The position numbers and the translations under genes were made by a program. DNA of 64,000 nt from Oxyruncus cristatus (taxonomy: Eukaryota > Chordata > Aves > Passeriformes > Cotingidae): assembly GCA_013399855.1 (NCBI GenBank), contig VXAY01006709.1, positions 69,718 through 133,717 on the forward strand, in the 5' to 3' direction. The notes under the pieces are model-generated. The model saw only the letters and a program-made list of their open reading frames with translations. It had not been told where the DNA came from and searched no databases. This document shows, one piece after another, positions 35,056 through 47,655 of the stretch (its first letter is position 1; every line of letters begins with the position of its first letter).

Positions 35056-38000
35056 TTCCCCCCTGGCTATAACAGCTACAGTCTCAGCACCTTGTGACTT
35101 TTGCGATCAGGCAAATTTTTCAACACCTTAATTATTGTTGGTTCTTTTGTCTGAATGTTTCCAAACATTTTGTCGTCTGTTTTGGTTCCCCTACTAATGT
35201 ATTTGGAGGTGCCATGAGATGATTACGTTCATCTGAGCAGCAACCTCATAAGTCTCTTCCAGTCTTGTTGCTTTCCATGATCTTATTCATGGTCTAACTG
35301 TGCCTTTCAGTTTTGATACTGGGTAATTTTATGTGTTCTCTTGTTCTGACTCTTCCCCTTTATCCTTTGCCTTTTCCCCAGTGTTTGTGTCATCTGTGAA
35401 TAACTGATTCTGGTGTTTAGTGGCACCAAGGCTCTGGTAGGACTATCAAGCTTCATATGGTCAGGAACATCTCTCCCCAGGACCTGGTGTTCCCTAAGGA
35501 AATGAGTAGGGAATGAGAACTGAGATAGCAAAATATGGAAGGGCTTGCTTTGATTAAGTTTACTTATTTATAATTATTGTCTCTGCAAACTGGTGCAGAT
35601 TCTTCACCCGCGGGTGGAAATTCTTCACTTAATTTTGTGTTCTGTGGAATATCAGTTTTTAGTGCCATCACCTTCCACAGCAAGTAGCATCAAGAGTACC
35701 TCATTTCAGTCCTGGAGAGGCCACCACATGGAACTTGGACAAGAGCCCAAAGGTTTGTTCCTGATCCCCTCTTTGCACAAGGATTGTCCTTACTCCTGTA
35801 GTTTCCCACATGGAAGGAGCTCACTTTGGCTCCTCTGCTGTGCAGAGCTTCTCCTTGATTCCCTGCTCATTCTGGATTTCATCCTGTAGCCTTTTTCAAG
35901 GAGTTTATCAAGTCCAGCTGACACAAAGCAAGCCATTAACACATTTATTAGAAGTAAGAAAAAAAAATAAAATAAAGAGTATATCAAATGCAGGAGCCTC
36001 ATATTCCCCACAAGCTCACTTCCAGCAAATGTTGCCCACAGATCTTTCTCCAAGTTATTACAAACACCACTATTTCCTTTGATCCCAAACCACCAGAGAT
36101 TTCGATATGAGCTGGCTCACCACAAAGCCATCTCGCTTCGACCTCAAAACCAACCCACTGGTTTGGTCATTGAAGAGACAACTAACACAGCCCCTTTAAG
36201 TAGGCAATCATGTGGGAATGTCCCAAAACACAGACTTTCCTACTCTCAGTGTGAGGTCTGACCCAACAATGAAGCAGAACAGAACCCAAATTACCAACCT
36301 CCCTCAACCAAAATTAAAAAAAAAAAAAAAAAAAAAGAAAGCACAATTTCCTTAATTTGAGAACAATGTCATAGCCTTCAAAAAAGGACATGCTTTGCTG
36401 AAAATTAAAAATCAGCTCTTTACATTCTTCAGCGGCTATAAATCAGTTAACCAAGGCTCTGGTACACATGTATATGCATATAAATAATGCAGGCAAGATA
36501 GCAGAGTCCTGAGAAAAACTTCAAGGCAGTTCCCAGCTGAAAAAAGTTGATATTGCAGGGAGGTTGAATCATGGCCCTGAGGGTCTGGTGTGTGAATTGC
36601 TGCTGTGAGCCAAAGGGGAGGCAGTGACTTTGTATTTGGGAACCAGACTCTGTAGAACTTGTTGCAGGATATTTAGTTCTTCTTGGCTTTAATTCCTGAT
36701 TTTTCCCATTACAAGGAAAGAAGAAAAATGCAAGTCGAATTTTACTTTCGTTTGTATCACTTCAACCCCAGGAGGTCTGCTGGACCCTCCAAAGCTCCTC
36801 CAGAGGCTTGCCAGGAACGGGAGTGTTGAGCATAACTGACTCATCTGCCCCTTCAGTTCTTTGAAATCCCAGACAAGGAGCGTGATGCCAAGAGGGATTC
36901 CATGGTGTCCTCTTCCTCACAACTACTTACTTGTCTTTGCTATCGCAGCTTGTTCTCCTCTGAGCCCTGTGGGACAGCGGGTTCCTGGGGAACTCACACT
37001 TGGAAAACCCCCACTGTTAGCCCATGGATTTCCTTGGCCATTCCAGGAATTGAGGTTCCTTCAGTATTTCACCTTTGAATCCTTGCCCTGTATTTTGTGT
37101 GAATATTTTATTAGGAATGTTAAGCCACAGTTGAAAGCAGTTGGGCCACCTCTGTTTTGCTTGGAAGATCATGTCTCTGCCTCCTCACCCAAGAGCTCCG
37201 GACCAACAGGATTCAGAAAAGGACAGATACCTGCTTCTGGTGATGTTTGCTATCCAGACAGGACTTTGCTGTTAGCCAAACTAGTAAACTTGAGTTTGAT
37301 GAGGTTATAAGACCAGGCTGGATCAATTTGATTTTTTGGCCTGATTGCCTGTATAATCAAGGAACAGGCTCCTTTGGGCAAGTTTCTGTTTGCACAAAAG
37401 AGTATTTTTGTAAGAAAAGCATTCAAGTTTTGCTGAAACATAGCCCTGATTAAATGTTACAATAGATATGTGTTTTTCCTGAATACTGTTAATAATGTGT
37501 GCTTTAATTAGAGACAAAAAAAAAAAAGGGTTAATAAGGAATGTTTAGACCTAAGGTTACAACTTACAGTTTGTTCCTTCTGGGGAAAACACATGATCTG
37601 GGTCAAAGTGTTCATCCTTTTTGAAACACTAGAGAATTCAAGAATTTCGGAAGCAAGGACACACTGGTCCATCCTATCCTTGAGTTTGTGGTGACCTTCC
37701 TCCAGGACCGGGAGTGAGCATCGGAGTGGGTTTGCAGTTTCGCAGTTCTTCTTTCCTGACTTATGAATAGGATTCCCAAGATGCTTGGCTTGCATCTTAG
37801 CAGCTGTTCCTGGAAATACTGCATTCCCATCCATCCGTCTGTCCCTGCAGTCATTCCCAGTTCAGTGCAACCAATTGGTGTATTTTGAAGTCAGCAGGAC
37901 AGAGGAATTGGGAGGGGTTTGTGCTGTTTTTATTAGCTTCAAACATTTCCTTAGTGCTTTATATCGTGTATTTCTTGTGGAGGCAAACACACTATAACTC

Positions 38001-38390
38001 CAACCACCACGACAGTGTGTAAAAAAAATTAATAAATCAGCAGCAATGAAGTTCACAGGTCAGCAGGAGGTCCTCCCTGTGAAAGGACGGAGCACCCAGG
38101 GACAGTGATGGAAAAGAAAGCTGCTCAAAAGAGCTTAAGGGGGTCTGGTGTCCTTGGTCAAAGCAGAGATTGAGTCTCCCATTTTCCTAATCAGGCTAAA
38201 CCACTGGACAGTCTGGGGAAGGGCTGTTGTTCATCTGCTGCCCTAAAGCTTCCCCAAAACCTGGGAAAACTGCTGAAACTGGCAAATTCTACCAGAATTT
38301 GGGATAAGTTGGGAGATAAAATAATTTTGCCTAGTGCTTAAAATTATTGATAATATTAGTTTTCCTACTTCAGTTCTTGCAGTTCATAAT
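35056..38390. other. Intergenic, no gene recognised
   Basis: No exon or RNA gene was recognised. The sequence at 35210-35470 could be a further part of the old LINE relic before it, but no landmark is firm. An A22-class homopolymer is listed separately. Confidence 0.6.
36316..36336 (+). repeat. Poly-A homopolymer
   Basis: An uninterrupted A run of about 20 bases follows CAAAATT. Upstream sequence shows no processed-gene body, so it is recorded as a simple repeat only. Confidence 0.85.
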
Positions 38391-38578
38391 TATAGAATCA
38401 CAGACTGGTTTGGGTTGGGAGGGACCTTAAAGATCATCCAGTGCCACCCCCTGCCATGAGCAGGGACACCTTACAGTAGCCCAGGTTGCTCCAGGCCCCA
38501 TCCAACCTGGTCTGGGACACTTCCAGGGATGGGGCAGCCACAGCTTCTCTGTGCCAGGGCCTTCCCACCCTCACAGTA
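38391..38578 (-). mobile_element. CR1 LINE 3' end, minus orientation
   Basis: It begins TATAGAATCACAGACTGG and runs through TTTGGGTTGGGAGGGACC, CCCTGCCATGAGCAGGGACA, CAGGTTGCTCCAGGCCCCAT and AGGGATGGGGCAGCCACAGC to CTTCCCACCCTCACAG. This is the reverse complement of a standard young avian CR1 tail. Confidence 0.95.
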
Positions 38579-40200
38579 TTTAGCACCCCACCCATGGCTT
38601 GCCAGCAGGATCTGACTCAGGACTGACCCTGGATTCCAGTATTAGGCCTGAGGGACAGCTCTTACACCCTCTTACAGACCACCAAGAACCACATTTAGCC
38701 TTGAACATTTCAGCAGATGATATATCAAATATCTGCTGACTATCTTGTCCCTTCTGTCCCCTCTGCCACTCAAGGGCTGCAAAAAATCAGGGACAACACG
38801 AGCCAGCAAGAAACTCCGAGCAAGGAGGCTGAATGTGGAGGGTTCTCATTAAAGCCTACAAATACTGTTTAAAAGAAAAATCACAGCTTGGAGCCTTTTT
38901 ATCTCTTCTTTCATCTGCAGAGCCAAGGGTATTCCCCCTTCACGTTCCATGCTCTCTGGGGATTACTGGGGTTTTCTGCCAGCCCCAAGACTGTCTTGTC
39001 TTCGTTTTCCAAAGAGCAAAGATTTTGTGTGAACTGCGATTACCCAACAGTGATGCTCTGAAAGCTCCACTGGAAGATAAAAGGAAGGAGTTGTCTCTTC
39101 TCCAGATGAGTCCCTGCCCTTATCTTGGTTGGAAGCCCTTCACCTGCTCAGTCTCTGCCAGGGATCCTCCCAGCAGGCGTTTTTAAGGCAAGGTTCCCAG
39201 CAGAGGGCTGTTGCTGTGAGAGGAAAAGAAAGCACTCTTGTGCTTATTGCTACGGCCACATCCTCCTCTTGTTTCAGTTTTGATTTGTTTAAAAATTTCT
39301 CAGTTCCCTGGGAATTTTCTTGTGATGGAAAGTTGCTACGCTGTTAGGTTTTGAGAAACTAGAAGAAGAAGCTTTCAAAGTTTAAATGCTGGATTTCACC
39401 AAAAGACTAAGCATCTGTTTGTTACTTCTGGCACTAGTGTAGTGCCAAACCCCTTCAATTAGCTGCTTGCTAACCCTAAAGATCCCTGAAGTCCCCATTG
39501 TCTGTGTTCCCAGTAGCAGCACTCCATAGCAGCCTACAATGGTCTCTTGGTGGTGTGAAAAGGACTGCATAAGTTTTGGCATCAGCCTTTTTATACCCAG
39601 TTTGCTCCTAAAATCCAATGGAGCTCATTAATCAGATGTTCTACTGTCTCCTCTTCAGCATCTGCTCTGGTAAAGACACCCAGATGTTTCCCAGCCCCCT
39701 AAATCAGCAGTGGGGAAATGCTGCAAAGGCACTGATTTTGGAAAAGAGTTTTATCTTCCAGTCACCTACAAGAGAGAAGAAACTTGGATCCAGCATGTCA
39801 AGTCTTCAGTGAATGCTTTAAGGTCACCTTGAGTTAGGGGGGAGAAGCTGCACTCCTTCAACAGACCGTATGAGAAAGGAGTCTGAGGACAAAGCCCTGT
39901 CCTCCCGTTACATTTTCTCTTTGCTCTCTCAGGTGCCTCTGCTCAGCAGCACAAACCTTGACCTTGGTGCACAACATCTTACGGCAAATCCAAATCCAGC
40001 GAGAGGCCGGGCACCCAAATCACTGCTGCACTGAGCAATCCTCCCTGCAAAGCTGACCCTGACGGGCACTGCCTACTACTACTAAAATAGCACTCAGAAA
40101 ATTAGCTCCTCAGGTTGGGGATTGCAAAATCAGCTTATAACAAGTCCCCAGAGTCTTTCCCAAAGCAATTACTGTTTAATGAGACAAGTGAAAGCACGAA

Positions 40201-40290
40201 GCAGCTTTCCCAAGGCTGGCAAACAGATGGAAAGCCCAGGGACAGGACCCTGGCTCCCACCTGCCAGGCTGCAGCTCTCTTCCCTGTTTT
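40201..40290 (+). repeat. MIR-like SINE relic
   Basis: TTTCCCAAGGCTGGCAAACA followed by GGGACAGGACCCTGGCTCCC and CCAGGCTGCAGCTCTCTTCC resembles the + strand MIR core (CCCAAGGTCACACAGC, GGACTGGAACCCAGG, TGCTCTNTCC). It is old and partial. Confidence 0.4.
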
Positions 40291-41604
40291 ACCGTGGTTG
40301 CATCACATGATTCAGCACCTTATCTGATAACTCACTGCTTGTTTAATCCTCGCCCCGGGCATCCTAAACATGCCTCCGGTTTCCCGAAAGCCTGGCTGAC
40401 GTTTTCTTTTGGGCCCCATCCCATTTGCGCTGTTTCCTCTCCGCGAAGCTCGGTGAATAATCCTTTGCTTCCTTTTATGTTCACAGCCCTCACATCTCAG
40501 CTGACTCCCATCCTGCGGTCCTGCTCAGCCATCTCCGTGCCAAGCTCTGCCTATAAACCCCTTTAATCCCTTCTCACGCGTCTCTGGCTATCCAGGAACA
40601 TGGTTCCCAGAAAGGAATGGCTTGCTCATGTGCAGCTTGGGAAAGGGGTGCAAGCAAAGCTCTGCTTAAACCGTCTTTGTCCCATCCTACCCTGGACCAC
40701 CTGACGCATGAAGGACACCTGAAAAGCTTTCTTGCAGCCGTATTTCAGAGTCTGGCACAGACTGAGGGCTTCTGGTCAGACTCCTGTTGAAATTTCAAGC
40801 AGGTTTTAGAGCTATTTCGTAGCAGCAGTGCCATAAAGGAAAGGCTGCTCCTCTGCCTTCGGGTGGTGCAGTCAGTGATTGGAATTGTTTAAAACAGAGC
40901 AGTTCCTTTAGCTGGAGCAGACAAGGAGTGGGAGAACTGATGGGGAACCGTTCTATGATCCTCAAGAAGAGGACAGGACAACCCTTACCCCTGAATTAAT
41001 GTATTTGAATTTTGCATTGAATGGGACTTAAGGCAGAAAAGGGTGAGATTCAGCTGACCCAGTGCTGAGTTGTCAGCTGAGCTGGTGATACCCATCTAAA
41101 GTGAAATAGTTATAGGGTAAAACCCACCTCTTCCTCAAGAAAATAGGTAAAATGAGGCAGATGAATCTCCAAAGTGCCTGTTTATCTTCATTGACTCTAA
41201 CAGGAACTCAGGGAAACAGAACTCCTGGGATGCCTCTGCTACATAAACACCAAAACAAGGGGAATGAATTTCCCCTAAAATGCTGCAGCAGCGTCAGAAG
41301 ACTAACTAGACAGTGGTGTGTTTCTGAGGAGCAGTTGGTAAGCAGAGAGCAGAATACTAACCTTAAACCACAGCTGTAAACATGCTCCTAAATTAAAACC
41401 CAGCTCTTGCCCACTTTGACTGGCAAGGTCTTGAAACTGGTTGTTGGAGGATTACGAGAGTGAGACTGGGAATTCTGAAATGAACTGTAACATTTATGGA
41501 CTTGGAAATTATCACTGAAAGTGTATTTTGGAGCTATCATCCTCCTTTTTAAGTTGTGTGCAGCCAGGGAGTTGAATGATACCATATGAGGGATATATAT
41601 AACA

Positions 41605-41614
41605 CACCCCCCCC
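41605..41614 (+). repeat. Poly-C homopolymer
   Basis: A run of about ten C bases follows AACACA and precedes AATAAC. It is a simple repeat. Confidence 0.85.
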
Positions 41615-41700
41615 CAATAACAAAACCAGAACAGAGACCAGTGCAGACCCAAATGAACAGCCCAAAACCAAACAAAAATCCAGCAGCAGCTCCCAACTGA

Positions 41701-41736
41701 GTTATGAATGTTATGAAGTTATGAATGTGGTTATGA
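41701..41736 (+). repeat. GTTATGAATG short tandem repeat
   Basis: Copies of (G)TTATGAA with ATG, GTT and TGG spacers occur four times in 36 bases. The copies are imperfect, and no function is evident. Confidence 0.75.
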
Positions 41737-42195
41737 AACCGGTGGAAATTAACGTTTTTAAAAAATGAGGACATTGGGGTGATTTAAAATGGAGACAAAT
41801 TTCAGAACTGGAGCCACAAGAGGAGAAATTGGGAGCCTGCACCATGGAACAAAAAATTTTCGGTGAAACTCTCTTGTTACAAATAATAGGGTATCAGAAA
41901 TTTAAACTACTGAAAGAACAATAGTTCAACCAATCAAGGATTAATTTAAAACAACTGTATTTGATATGAATACATAGTTACTATTAGAAATAGCTAAATC
42001 CCCTTTGGCAAATCTGTGATAAAAGCCTCTGTATTTTCTGCAACTCTGGATGAGTTAAATTAGTGTCTTCCTAAGAGTCAGACAGCGAACATCTGGTTTG
42101 CATCACTAAGATCTAAAGTGTATGTTTGCATGTGTACAAAATAACTTCATTGCTGACCTCCTCCTTTGTGGCTTCTCTCCTCTCTCTGAGACTAG

Positions 42196-42229
42196 AAGAA
42201 AAGAAAAAAAAAGGGGGGGAAAAAAAAAT
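42196..42229 (+). repeat. Purine-only low-complexity tract
   Basis: AGAAGAAAAG leads into runs of A and G (A9, G7, A9). It is an uninterrupted polypurine stretch. Confidence 0.85.
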
Positions 42230-42469
42230 CACATGCCCTGTGATCTCAACACTTCACTGAGAACAAGGCCTCAGCTTCTCACAGGTTGCCTCTGAAAAAA
42301 CATCCTAACAGAAACATTCTAATGGAAGCACCGAGGAGGAAAAATTAACTAGTCACGAAATTAGTCACTGCTGATTATGTTTTCCATCCCCAAAAGACGT
42401 CAAGTTTGGGCTGTATTTTTCAGCTGAAGACTTATTTGGGAGGGTTAAAAAACCTGCTCCGAGCTAGGA

Positions 42470-42560
42470 TTGTCCCTTTCTCCCGGACTCTCCAGCCGTG
42501 TCCAGCTCTGGCGCTCTCGCGGTCCCGGGCGGGGCTGTGTTCTGGGAGGCGCCCCTTCGC
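42470..42560. promoter_or_regulatory. Small CpG cluster with consensus GC box
   Basis: CpG dinucleotides cluster here against CpG-poor surroundings, and a GGGCGGGGC Sp1-type GC box lies at 42527-42535. No TATA box or downstream donor was identified with confidence. It could be a promoter of a non-coding transcript, an enhancer, or chance composition. Confidence 0.3.
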
Positions 42561-45500
42561 TTCACATGTTTATCTGCTTTATCAGGATGAAGGCAGCTGA
42601 ACTGAAAATGCCGTCTTCAGACCAGAACTCAGCCAAGTCACAGAGCTTCAGGGAATTAGAGGAATGGGATGCAAAATCCAAGTGTCCTGACACCACTTAT
42701 TATCTCATTTATTATTCTCTGAGGAACTGACTGAACTAACTGAAGAAAATGGAAGTAAAAATCACCTACGTGTTGCTTTTCTCTCTGCTTGGCTTTCAGT
42801 CCTGTGGACATACAGATGTTTCCAATTCATCTACCCCAAATATTAGAATATTTTTATGAATATGTGTCCCGGTATGCACAGTTATCAGTCTTGCTTCTCC
42901 TACCCCACCCATGGGATGATCAGCTGGCCCCATGGGAATATGCAGCAGAAGAGAGGGGAAAGGAAAGTTGTTTCTGAGCAAGGGGGTATCTTTCTCTTAA
43001 TGGAGTTCCTCTGGAGCCTGGAAAAGCAAGGCACTTCCCTGGCCTGGAGACCACCTGATACTAAAAACTAATGTGTTAAAAATAACACCCTAATTTGCCT
43101 CCTCTTCTGACCTGGACAAGGGCAACAACGAGGAATTTTAGAGGCCAAAAAAGCCATCAGATAATCACCTGTGTGCCAGTCCCTGGGAAGGAGCCACTGC
43201 TCCCCTGCTCAGGGCTCCAGCCTGTCCCACTGCTGGCTCAGCTCCTCAGCAACGAGAGCAGCAGAGCAGAACTGGGACTCTGACAACCACCAAAAGCATT
43301 GGCAAGAACCAGTCCACAAACAGATGGCTCGGAGCAGATCCACCCAGGTGAGCAACGCGAGCCTCTGACACGACCAAATTCACGTAGGGAAACAAACGTG
43401 CTGCCACAGCTTCTGCACAGCCCAAGGCCCAGGAGGTGTTTCCCCTCCCTGCCAAAATACATCCTCGGAGGAAACCTCTGTCCTTGCAGGTGACAGAGTG
43501 AGGAGCTGGCAGAGCTCTCCCCAGTGCGGTGACACCCTGCTCCGGGCAGTCTTGGCGTTAGCAGTGCTGTTTGCTTTTGCTTTGGGAAATAAACTGGTCT
43601 TCCCTCCAGAGCATCAGGCTCTGATGACATTTGTCTGCAGCTGCTGACGTTGAACCCAGAGCTCGCCGTGCAACCCTCTTCGGGACAAGAATGTGGAGGG
43701 AGTAGACGATCTGTGCTGGTTTAGAACTATTTTCTGTTGACGTGCCTAACCTTTCTGGCTCTGTCATTTGAGCATTATTCATTTCTTCTCTAACTCAGCT
43801 TGAATCCCAGGAATTTCTACAGGCTTCACTGCTTGAGACATTTTAGCTAAGAATGACTACATTTTTTTCTGTGTCCCTATATGAGGTCAAATTTGCTTAA
43901 AGAAATACAGGCAGAGGCTGCAGTTATATTGAAGTTGTCTCGTTCACCCCTGTGGGCTTTTGGATAAAAAATTCCCCCTAATAAAGTTTATCAGGCTCCC
44001 GGGGTCCACAGTTTTCCAGGCAACGAGCAGCTTATGTTTGGGTTCCCAGCTCAGATAACAGTGATGTGATTTTGACAGTCACAGTCACAACTGGGAGAGC
44101 TTTTTGAACCTTCAGCACACATGGCTTTTCCAGGGCACAGCTCCTTGCACTTTGGTGAGGAGGGGAGTCTTTACATTGGGTTAATCCTCCAGGTGACTAA
44201 AAATATTGTGAGACATTTAGGATCTAGTTCAACACCCTTAACAACCGCTGTGAGGGGAAAAGCCATGTGTTTTTGCCCTATTCAACCCATCTAATGAAGC
44301 TTGCTGGTGTTGCTGTTTTGGTGATGTGTGTCCCACCTATTCCTCTCCCTGCACGCCCCTGCACAGCAACTCGTGGTGCTGAAATAGGTCTGTTGGTGTA
44401 GGCTTGGACTACTTTCAAATTCCTTACCTTTATTATTGTTGTTTTGGTTTAGAGGGCAATCTTCTTTTCCAAAAAACAAACCCATGTAATAACTACCATC
44501 AGAATTTGTGTTGGTGCAAAAGTGCTGTGTTCCACATCAGATCATTTCCTTTCACTTGCAGTAAATACCTGTCCTAAAATAAGCCTGAGTGCTCCTTTGG
44601 CTTGAGGAGGATGCTCTGCTCTTTCATTAGCTCCACGGCAGCACCTTTTATGTGCATGGAGAAGCCTCAGGTAGAAGAATACCACACTAAATATCAAATT
44701 TCTAAAGCAAGAAGATGTAAAGGAGGTGTCTCATATGTCTCTGGAGGTCTGCAGGACAAGCCCCTGGTGTTCCAGCACTGGAGCCTACAGGCAAAGTTCC
44801 TATTAGTCCAAATGTGGCCCAAAGGACCGAGTAGGTCTCTGGGAAACAAACACCAGTAACCCAGACAGAGCACATCACCTTTTACTCATTCCTCCCAAGA
44901 ACTCGCCCTGCTGTGTGCAGGCTGCAGGAGCCCTTTCCCTTTCCCTTGTGGCCAACAGAGCTGCCAACAGTTTCCCCACTGTTATCACAGACGTGACCCT
45001 GCTCGTTCCCACTGATGAACATCTGGGGGCAATCATGGCTGTGGTCCCCAAGGATGCAGACTGTGAATCAGTGGAGTGCTTCACCAGAGGCCCAGCCCAA
45101 CAAAACTGCCAGATCTGGAGCATGATCCAGCAATATGTTATCTCTTTAATTCCTTTTTCCAATTTATCTTAGAATCTATCATCCAATTTTTGTCTCTATA
45201 GGCATGACATTAAAACAAGTCTTGTTGTTTACTGCCAAGGATAAAGAATTATTTCCTTTCTTGCACTTGTGGAGTCCAGCAGGGCAGGCTAACCACACCA
45301 GGGTGGGTTTACCGAAGCCTCATTCAAGACAGCGTGTAAGAATTTGAAGTATGCAGGAACACAACTTGTTGGTAAGTGTGTGAGGAAGGAGGCTCTGGTG
45401 CTGTGAGCACAGGAGCTCCCACATGAGAGCTCCTCTTCTCCTGGGGCACAGCAACCAGCCTCCCTTTGCCTGCCTGGACTGATGGGATGTGAGACCAGGT

Positions 45501-47504
45501 CCCAGTCACTGTCCCCCTGGCTCAGTGGCATTGAAAGTACACACTTTCTATTAGTAGGAGAGAGCCTGGAATGATGTGCTTGCTACATGGAAAGCACAGC
45601 TCATTGCCTATATTTAGGTAGGATGAATCCAGGCCCTTCTAAAATGTTTACAGTGCCTTTTATTTGTGGCTTGAAGCGGAAGATAGCAATTATACACATC
45701 CCAGATGGAGAAAGATGTTTAAAAGGAGGTTTGGTTATATCAGGAACCCTGTTGCTTGCTTTTTCTGTTGGGCTGTTTTTTTCGCTTCTCCTACAGAAGC
45801 AGCAGGAAATCTTTGGGGACTGGCTTTCCCTCCTCTACTGGTTCCAAGAAACAGCACCTCTTTGATCTCTCTTGGTCACAGAACCTGGGCCTGCCCTTGT
45901 TCCAGCGGAAGCAAGTGACAAAGTCACAGGCTCAGATCCTTATCTGGCTGTAAATTGGCACAACCTCTGCACTTCAAAGAAACTCCCCTGATTTTACACT
46001 TCTTTAAGACCACAATCTTCAAGGTCTTCATGGGAGGTGGGGCCCCATGCTGCCAACCTTGGTCAGCAAATTACTTAATTAAAGACAGTCATTAAATAAT
46101 CTTTAGTCTAATGTTTATTTCTCCAGGCTGCTGTGTTTACACTGCTTGTTGCTGCTCTGCACTGTGCCAGAGGGACAGGCAGCTACAGCTCTGCCTTGGT
46201 GGTGGATTTCTGTGCCCCTGCTGCAGCTGCAAGGCTTGGATGTGTTTAATGTTTAGATGGGGGGAGAGAAGAAAAAAAGCAAAACACTGCGAAACATCCC
46301 AGTGGAAATCTCAGGTGAGCATCTCTTCCCTTCTGCCTTCCTCCCTGCTTTCCAGTGAGCAGGGTTTACCTTCAGTCTAAGGCTCCAAACGAAACAAGCC
46401 CCTGATTTCCTCCAGAGTGAGGTTCTGCAGGTGATTTCTGCTGTCAGGGAAAGTCTGGCTCATGCTACAGCTCTTCCCTCATCTGGACCCTTTACTGAGC
46501 CTTTGTCTGAGCACTTGGTTTTCGTGACACCCCTCGAAGCCCCCCGGACCACGTTCACTGTTGGGTTTAGAGAGAAAGGTCTGGCAAACAGACCCTTCTC
46601 CAACACAGAGATGCCAACGCTCAGAGTCCCAGTGCCCCAGGGACCAGCCCAGAAGGCTGTGCTGGTCATGCTGCATTCGCACTTCCAGGGAAAGGAGGCC
46701 GTTCCCAGCCCCGAGCCTGGAGGGGCCCTGCTGGGAGGTCCTCAGCCCAAATTCTGGGCTCTTACTTTCCCAGGCAACTCCATTTCTGAGCTCTCCAGGA
46801 GAAATGGTTTGCAGAGGACTCCCTCCTATGACCACTGCCCTTAACTGCCCAGGGTCAGGGCCAGGTCCTCTGAGCATCTCACCCACAGCTCAGCTCTCTG
46901 TCCCAGGAGCAGCCCCACAGCTCTCCTTGCCCTTCATCCCCTCTGAGGATGGTCACGACAGGAGAGTGGTCTCCTTAGCACATGCCCTTTCAGCTTTCAC
47001 CTTTTTTTCCCCAAAACCCATGTTTATGATGTTAAATCTTGGTTCCTCCCACGAAAGGATCCCTCCAACCTCCTTATTGTGCTTTGGAGGAGAAAGACTT
47101 GGTTCATTCTCCCCTATATGGACAACTGCCTGTCAGTTTGTGAGAAAGGATGGGACCACTGATACTGGCCTTCAAATGCATTTTAGATGAGCCACTAAAA
47201 AATGCAGTTTCAGATGTAGTTCTGGTGGGGATGGGTTCTCAAATGTCGAAATTATTCTGTCAGGAAGGTCGTGCTGTCACAACAAACAATTCACCAAAAT
47301 AGAAACAATACCCTGGGAATCTGAACGTTGGAGTGGAAAGTCAGCTTCCTGGCAGATATTTGTGAAATGCTTTGAAGATGTGAAGAGTGACACTGCTGCT
47401 AAGAAGTATTTGTTCCCCTTTTTTGTACTATGATGTTGCCAAGCACATATGCAGTACACAGAGGCAGCATCTACTCCACACTTGGGGATTTAAATCAAAG
47501 AACA

Positions 47505-47655
47505 CACAAAACCAATGAAACAAAAAAACCCCAGAATAAAACAAATAAAAATGACCAACACCAACAACCAAACCCCAAACCCAAATAAAAAAACAACAAA
47601 AAAAAAACCAAAAACCAAAACCAAAACAAAAAAAAACCACCAAAAAATCCAACAA
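47505..47655 (+). repeat. A/C-rich low-complexity tract
   Basis: About 150 bases consisting almost only of A and C, in words such as AACCAAAAACCAAAACC and CAACACCAACAACC. The reverse strand gives an artefactual Phe/Gly/Val-rich frame that mimics a membrane protein. Confidence 0.9.

Larger units (their letters stand above)
38579..47504. other. Intergenic, no gene recognised
   Basis: Nothing with exon structure was recognised. It contains a MIR-like relic (40201-40290), a C10-type homopolymer (41605-41614), a short GTTATGAATG repeat (41701-41736), a purine tract (42196-42229) and one small CpG/GC-box cluster (42470-42560). The plus frame at 46561-47190 (209 codons) is the longest outside LRRC32 but has low-complexity, Ser/Pro-rich translation and no family resemblance. 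Confidence 0.6.

Noticed and set aside
36316..36336. Poly-A runs here and at 61285-61304 as tails of processed pseudogenes
   Set aside because: There is no gene-derived body upstream and no target-site duplication visible.
43712..43745. GTGCTGGTTTAG word suggestive of an avian retroviral LTR edge
   Set aside because: Only a single short word matches. No LTR pair, primer-binding site or polymerase motif was found nearby.
46561..47190. 209-codon plus-strand frame, the longest outside LRRC32
   Set aside because: The translation is Ser/Pro/Leu-rich and shows no domain. Overlapping frames of similar length exist on both strands, and there are no promoter or splice signals.
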